This document shows, in pieces, positions 60,015 through 64,000 of a stretch of DNA of 64,000 bases. The stretch covers positions 6,693,241 through 6,757,240 of the forward strand of contig NZ_JAUSQZ010000001.1 of the NCBI RefSeq assembly GCF_030811555.1. Reading direction: 5' to 3'. This stretch comes from Kineosporia succinea. GTDB taxonomy: Bacteria > Actinomycetota > Actinomycetes > Actinomycetales > Kineosporiaceae. The translations under genes and the position numbers were made by a program. The notes under the pieces are model-generated. The model saw only the letters and a list, made by a program, of their open reading frames with translations, was not told the DNA's origin and made no database searches. Numbering within the stretch: the stretch's first letter is position 1; each line of letters opens with the position of its first letter.

Positions 60015-61511
60015 CTAGTTCGAGACGGCGGCCAGGCGGGTCTTGATCCCCTGGCCGAAGGCGGTCGGGGTGCCGTTGTAGTCACTGATCAGCGACGGCC
60101 CACTGCCGCAGTCCCAGGTGTTCCAGGTCCAGCCCAGGTAACCCACGGAATGGGCGTCGGCCCAGTTCATCAGGCCGTCGACAAAGCCGTGCGCGCAGTC
60201 GTTCTCGCCGATCTCACCGAACAGCAGCGGCACCTGGGCGGCGACCGGGGCCAGCTGGCTGTCCCAGCAGGACGTCGAGGCACAGGTGTTGAAGTTGTAG
60301 ACGTGCGCCATGGCGACCAGGTTGTTGCGCGGATCGGTCGGCCTGTGGGCCAGCCACTGGCTCAGGTCGTTCGAGTAGGCCAGGCCGCCGAGCACGATCA
60401 CATTGGTCGCGCCGGTGGCCCGGACCGCGTTCACCAGGGTCTGGAATCCGGCCACCGAATAGTTGATGCCGGCGCAGGTGCCGCCGTCGCGCCAGCATTT
60501 CCAGCCCGATGTCGCATCGCCGGTGGCGCGTTCCGGATACGGCTCGTTGAACAGGTCGAACACCACCGCGTCATTACCCTTGAAGGCGTTCGCGACACCG
60601 GTCCAGAAAGCGGGCGAGTACTGCGTGTCCGGCATCGGTTTCTGGCACACCGCGGCCACATCCGCGCAGCCGGAGGAATTACCGGTGTAGGCGCCGTAGC
60701 TCCAGTGCAGTTCCACCATCGGGGTTATCCCATTGTCGATGAGGAGCTGCACGTAGCGTTTGACCTCGTTCTGATAGGCCGCCCCGCTGTATTCCGGCAC
60801 CGGGTTGCTCGTCGTGCCCAGCCAGCACTCCTCGTTCAGCGGCACCCGGACCGTGCGGATCTTCCAGGTCCGCATCGCGGTCACCGACGCCTGGTCCATC
60901 GGGCCGTCCCAGATTCCGGTGCGGTTCTTGATGCAGGCGAACTCCCCACCGGAACGATTGACGCCGTAGAAGCGGTACGGCGTACCCGCCGCGGTGACCA
61001 CCTGGTTGCCGGACACGTGCAGCGCGGGCGCGGCGCCCGGCACCGTGGGAGTGGTCGAGGGATCGGGGGTCGGCGGCACGGTGGGACTGACCGAGGGGTC
61101 GGGGGCGGGCGTGCCGGTGCACTCAATCCCGTTGAGCCGGAATGATGTCGGAACCGGATTGGTCCCGCTCCACGACCCCAGGAATCCCAGCGAGACGGAC
61201 TGACCGGCCGGCAGGGCGGCGTTCCAGCTCGTGTTCACCGCCTTGACGTCACTGCCGGTCTGGGTCCACGTGGCGCTCCAGCCCTGGGTGACCGCCTGAC
61301 CGGAGGCCGGGAAGCCGAAGGTCAGGGTCCAGCCGTTGATCGCGTCGCCCAGATTGCGCACGGTGACCGCGCTCTGGAAACCACCGGCCCACTGGTCCTG
61401 CACCGTGTAGTCGACCCGGCAGCCGGCGGCGGCCTGGGCCGTCGGTATCACCGGGACCACCGCCGCCATCGCGATCACCCCGACGGCCAGCCCAGCAATT
61501 CGTCGCCACAT
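60015..61511 (-). CDS. secreted GH5 cellulase with N-terminal CBM2
   Basis: 498 residues from ATG 61511. A signal peptide ends near PTAQAAAG. CBM2 spans about 31-133 (CRVDYTVQDQWAGGFQ with WxxG aromatic positions, closing at LNGIEC). A Pro/Thr/Ser-rich linker follows to about 165. The GH5 domain has VNRSGGEFAC, VRVPLNEECW, HWSYGAY, FDLFNEPYP with the acid/base Glu and LLFGEIGEND with the nucleophile Glu. It should cut beta-1,4-glucan, most likely as an endoglucanase. The divergent LacI-type gene and the nearby GH6 gene indicate a cellulose-use locus. Confidence 0.92.
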   Translation of the reverse strand: MWRRIAGLAVGVIAMAAVVPVIPTAQAAAGCRVDYTVQDQWAGGFQSAVTVRNLGDAINGWTLTFGFPASGQAVTQGWSATWTQTGSDVKAVNTSWNAALPAGQSVSLGFLGSWSGTNPVPTSFRLNGIECTGTPAPDPSVSPTVPPTPDPSTTPTVPGAAPALHVSGNQVVTAAGTPYRFYGVNRSGGEFACIKNRTGIWDGPMDQASVTAMRTWKIRTVRVPLNEECWLGTTSNPVPEYSGAAYQNEVKRYVQLLIDNGITPMVELHWSYGAYTGNSSGCADVAAVCQKPMPDTQYSPAFWTGVANAFKGNDAVVFDLFNEPYPERATGDATSGWKCWRDGGTCAGINYSVAGFQTLVNAVRATGATNVIVLGGLAYSNDLSQWLAHRPTDPRNNLVAMAHVYNFNTCASTSCWDSQLAPVAAQVPLLFGEIGENDCAHGFVDGLMNWADAHSVGYLGWTWNTWDCGSGPSLISDYNGTPTAFGQGIKTRLAAVSN

Positions 61512-61855
61512 GGAGCGCCCTCGATCCCATGGAGATCTTCTGACCTTTCCGGTGCACCGATCCGGCCCGGAAACGCGAAACCTTCTAGAAAGAATTGCTG
61601 CGGAATACTTTCGCGTCAATGACCGGTGCGCCTAGCGGAACCCCTTTGACATGAACGCATCAGGCCCGCACGGGCTCCACCGTGACGGTCGTCCGGCGCC
61701 CGCAAAAGGTTGCCCCGCATTTCAGGAAATCTTCCGGCGTCCTCACTTTCCCGGCCCGAACGGGATGTCTTGCCGATGCATCAACGGCGTGGAACCATTC
61801 GTTCATTGATTGCCCAACCCACACGACGTCGTGCGGGTCGTCAAAGGAGACGACA
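61512..61855. promoter_or_regulatory. divergent promoter region between GH5 cellulase and LacI-type regulator
   Basis: About 340 bases with no gene. CACGACGTCGTG at 61822-61833 is a perfect 12-bp palindrome with a central CpG, the form common for LacI-family operators. It ends nine bases before the AAAGGAG site of the regulator gene, a suitable place for autorepression. The consensus CebR box (TGGGAGCGCTCCCA) was not found. Confidence 0.5.
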
Positions 61856-62848
61856 ACGGCCAAGAACACCACCATGGCTAGGGTCGCCGCGGAAGCGGGC
61901 GTCTCCCCGGCCACGGTCTCCCGGGTCATGAGCGGTTCGGCGCAGGTCAGCGACACCACCCGCCGCCAGGTCTACGCGGCGGTGTCCCGCCTCGGATACC
62001 TGCGCCGCGGTGAGCGTCCTGGAGACAGCCGGCATCCACCCATCATCTCCGCGGTGATCTGCGAGCCCAGCACCCGGATGTTCAACGACCCCTTCTTCAT
62101 GCGCTTCATCAGCGGGGCCGAGACCTACCTGCTCGGACGCGGTGTTCCCCTCCCGCTCATCCCGGCGGCCCGGCCGGTTCTCGCCTCCACGGAGAAGCAC
62201 CTGCTCGGAGGCGGTTCCGACGGGGTCCTGCTGGTCTCCGTGCACGGGCGGCACCCGCTCGCGCTGACCCTGGCCGGCACCCGGCTGCCGATCCGCGCGG
62301 CCGGGCGGCCGGTGGACGACGTGCCCATGCCCTTCGTCGACGTGGACAACCGCGGCGGGGCCCGGGCCGCGGTGGAGTTGCTGCTGAAGACCCGGAAAAG
62401 GATTGCCCTGATTGCCGGCCCGGCCGATCTGCCGGCCGCCCGCGACCGGCTCGCCGGTTACCTCGACGCCCTCGCCGGGGCCGGGCGTGCGCCGCTGGTC
62501 GTGTCCGGGGACTTCACGCCGATGGGTGGCAAGAACGCCATGCGGCTGCTGCTCGACCAGGCCCCGAACCTGGACGCCGTCTTCGCCGCCTCCGACCTGA
62601 TGGCGATGGGCGCCATGATGGCCCTGCGCCAGGCGGGCCGGCGAATTCCCTCCGACGTCGCGATGATCGGCTTCGACGACGTCACCGCCGCCGCGTTCAC
62701 CGATCCCCCGCTGACCACGGTGCGGCAACCGGTCGAGCGACTCGGGGCGCGGGCCGCCGAACTCCTCTTCGAGCAGGTGCTGTCCGGCGGCCGGCCGGCG
62801 GCCGACGAGATTCTCGACACCGAGCTGGTCATCCGCTCCTCGACCTGA
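61856..62848 (+). CDS. LacI-family transcriptional regulator
   Basis: About 330 residues. The N-terminal LacI helix-turn-helix reads TTMARVAAEAGVSPATVSRVMSG, followed by the hinge region RRQVYAAVSRLGY. The C-terminal part is a periplasmic-binding-protein-like sugar sensor (FVDVDNRGGARAAVELLL, DAVFAASDLMAMGAMMAL, SDVAMIGFDDV, PPLTTVRQP). It probably senses cello-oligosaccharides and controls the flanking cellulase genes. The start is unclear: ATG 61874 would cut into the first helix and has no ribosome site close by. ACG 61856, six bases after AAAGGAG, would give the canonical xAKNTTMARVA N terminus. Confidence 0.87.
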   Translation, partial: TAKNTTMARVAAEAGVSPATVSRVMSGSAQVSDTTRRQVYAAVSRLGYLRRGERPGDSRHPPIISAVICEPSTRMFNDPFFMRFISGAETYLLGRGVPLPLIPAARPVLASTEKHLLGGGSDGVLLVSVHGRHPLALTLAGTRLPIRAAGRPVDDVPMPFVDVDNRGGARAAVELLLKTRKRIALIAGPADLPAARDRLAGYLDALAGAGRAPLVVSGDFTPMGGKNAMRLLLDQAPNLDAVFAASDLMAMGAMMALRQAGRRIPSDVAMIGFDDVTAAAFTDPPLTTVRQPVERLGARAAELLFEQVLSGGRPAADEILDTELVIRSST

Positions 62849-62935
62849 GTCCCGCTCCGGCGGACCACCTTCCGGAGGCGACCGGCACGTCCACCGTGAC
62901 GACCGGAAGCACCACCGGCGCCAGGAACACGAAAC

Positions 62936-62970
62936 CCCCACCCCGACCCGGATTTCCGGTCGGGGTGGGG
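62936..62970. terminator. bidirectional terminator between LacI-type gene and GH6 cellulase gene
   Basis: CCCCACCCCGACC (62936-62948) and GGTCGGGGTGGGG (62958-62970) form a perfect 13-bp stem with a 9-base loop. It lies between two convergent genes (stops at 62848 and 63031). Confidence 0.75.
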
Positions 62971-63030
62971 CCTCGTGGTGGTGCTGCCGGTAGCGCCGGG
63001 AGCAGCTACCGGCAGCCGGTGGCTCTCAGG

Positions 63031-64000
63031 TCACAGCGCCGGGTAGGCGTTGGCCAGGAGCTGACGGAACTGGGCCGAGAACCAGGCCCCGGAGACCGGG
63101 GCGTTGGGCAGGGCGCCGCTCATGCTGTTGCCGTTGCGGCCGTTACCGGTGTAGGTCGGGTCGCACATCCCGTCGAGCCCCTTGCCCGCCGGGTTGTCCG
63201 GGCCGGTCGGGATCAGCGTGCTGGAGCCGTCCGACTCACCCGGGGGCTTGATCCAGGTGTAGGCGTCGATCCCGCTGGCCGGGGCGGCCTTCGGGCGTTC
63301 GCCGAGACCGGCACCGGCCTGGTTGCACCAGTTTCCGGCGTGGATACGGCGGTCGATGCGGGAGGCGTCGACGTAGGTGTTCAGGTCGGTCGAGGTGCTG
63401 GCCGCGGTCGGCCGGGCGGAACCGCCCCAGCCGTTGCGAGAGGTGTCGATCAGCATCCCGATGTTGGCGTTGAAACCGGCTGAGACCAGCTGGTTACGGA
63501 ACCCCTGGGCGAAGGTCAGCTCGTCGGTGTACTGGTTCCAGTCCACCCACTTCGACCCCCGCACGGAGGTGCCGTTCACGGTCGTGTTGATCTTGACGAA
63601 CGGCTCGTTCAGGGCCGAGTAGTTGGCCGTGTTGGTGATGAAGCCGTCGACCGTGTTCACGCCTCCGGTGGCCTTTTTCGCGGTGTCGGCGATCATCGTG
63701 GCCGCCGGGGCGAAGTTGCTGTCCCAGCCGAGCCAGCCGTGGTGCGCGGCGTCGATGTAGTTGTAGTTGTTCGTGCCCGCCGCGTGCAGTTTCGACAGGG
63801 CGTAGGCGATCCCGGTCGAGTAGTTGCCGTTGGCGAGCATCGTGCGGCAGGCCTCGGTGGCACCGGCGGCGCTGCCCGCGTTCGTCACCAGGTTCGGCAG
63901 CGAGTCGATCTCGACGATGTTGACGATCCGGATGGACGCGTACTTCGGGTCCGCCTGGATCGCCGCGATCGGGTCGATGTACTCGGTCTTGTAGCGGCCG
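63031..64000 (-). CDS. GH6 cellulase (cellobiohydrolase type), N-terminal part outside window
   Basis: The frame is open to the window edge; 322 residues of the C-terminal part are visible. Signature segments of glycoside hydrolase family 6 exoglucanases are present: RYKTEYIDPIAAI at the edge, RIVNIVEIDSLPNLVTN, YIDAAHHGWLGWDSN, GMLIDTSRNGWGG (with the conserved Asp region) and YTWIKPPGESDGSS. It should release cellobiose from chain ends. No cellulose-binding domain is on the visible C terminus, so one may precede the catalytic domain. The gene ends just after a RQLLANAYPAL tail and converges on the LacI-type gene. Confidence 0.92.
   Translation of the reverse strand, partial: GRYKTEYIDPIAAIQADPKYASIRIVNIVEIDSLPNLVTNAGSAAGATEACRTMLANGNYSTGIAYALSKLHAAGTNNYNYIDAAHHGWLGWDSNFAPAATMIADTAKKATGGVNTVDGFITNTANYSALNEPFVKINTTVNGTSVRGSKWVDWNQYTDELTFAQGFRNQLVSAGFNANIGMLIDTSRNGWGGSARPTAASTSTDLNTYVDASRIDRRIHAGNWCNQAGAGLGERPKAAPASGIDAYTWIKPPGESDGSSTLIPTGPDNPAGKGLDGMCDPTYTGNGRNGNSMSGALPNAPVSGAWFSAQFRQLLANAYPAL

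Noticed and set aside
61512-61855. A CebR-type operator controlling the cellulase
   Set aside because: The 14-bp consensus TGGGAGCGCTCCCA or a close variant was not found; only a different 12-bp palindrome is present.
1-64000. tRNA, rRNA, CRISPR array, plasmid origin or phage attachment site
   Set aside because: None was recognised by eye on either strand; a covariance-model search would be needed to exclude small RNAs.

Overview
The window reads as chromosome of a high-GC actinomycete. Third codon positions are overwhelmingly G or C. GTG starts are common, and secreted proteins carry actinobacterial signal peptides and CBM2-type cellulose-binding domains. The genus cannot be read from the sequence alone.

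Left part (1-22.4 kb): a broken UvrD-like helicase gene is followed by a truncated IS21-family transposase gene. Two apparently identical 1340-bp IS3-family elements then lie in opposite orientation at 2973-4312 and 19295-20634. They bracket about 15 kb in which every gene is on the minus strand: a 10-kb gene for a secreted RHS/YD-repeat polymorphic toxin, an unknown gene overlapping its stop codon by 4 bp (candidate immunity gene), a DUF6928-like gene with a frameshift, and a gene for a secreted three-module plus propeller-like protein. The toxin ends in a HINT autoprocessing domain and a small deaminase-like tip with HAE and CPAC zinc motifs. Right of the second IS element lie about 1.8 kb of decayed sequence.

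Middle-left (22.4-28.5 kb): an AraC-type regulator, a short-chain dehydrogenase, an MFS exporter, two secreted paralogues of exactly 171 residues each, a decayed Clp_N-like fragment and a GNAT acetyltransferase.

Centre (28.6-54.7 kb): a 26-kb non-ribosomal peptide/polyketide gene cluster, the most notable content. Fifteen minus-strand genes run from 54708 to 29924, and eight of the fourteen junctions are 4-bp ATGA or GTGA overlaps. In order they encode: a truncated C-A protein whose carrier domain has lost its serine, two ABC half-transporters, an A-PCP protein whose A domain lacks the usual Asp235, a KS protein with a shrunken and dead AT plus PCP and C domains, an A-PCP-E protein, MbtH, an ATP-grasp ligase, a PCP-C protein, the SbnA/SbnB pair for L-2,3-diaminopropionate, an alpha-oxoamine synthase, and a three-protein set (acyl-CoA-dehydrogenase-like flavoprotein, carrier protein, prolyl-type adenylation enzyme) that matches pyrrole-2-carboxyl-carrier biosynthesis. 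A second ATP-grasp gene points toward the operon end. No thioesterase is seen. A plausible product is a diaminopropionate-containing peptide with a pyrrole-derived ketone, released by a terminal C domain or by ATP-grasp ligation. I do not recognise the combination as a known pathway.

Right part (55.4-64 kb): ordinary accessory genes. These are an NTF2-like protein, a WYL regulator, an alpha/beta hydrolase divergent from a TetR regulator across a clear palindromic operator, a tiny membrane protein, an AraC/GyrI-type regulator, a histidine-phosphatase-like protein, a secreted GH5 cellulase with CBM2, a LacI regulator (probably controlling cellulose use) and the C-terminal part of a GH6 cellulase that runs off the window. 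No tRNA, rRNA, CRISPR array or replication origin was seen.
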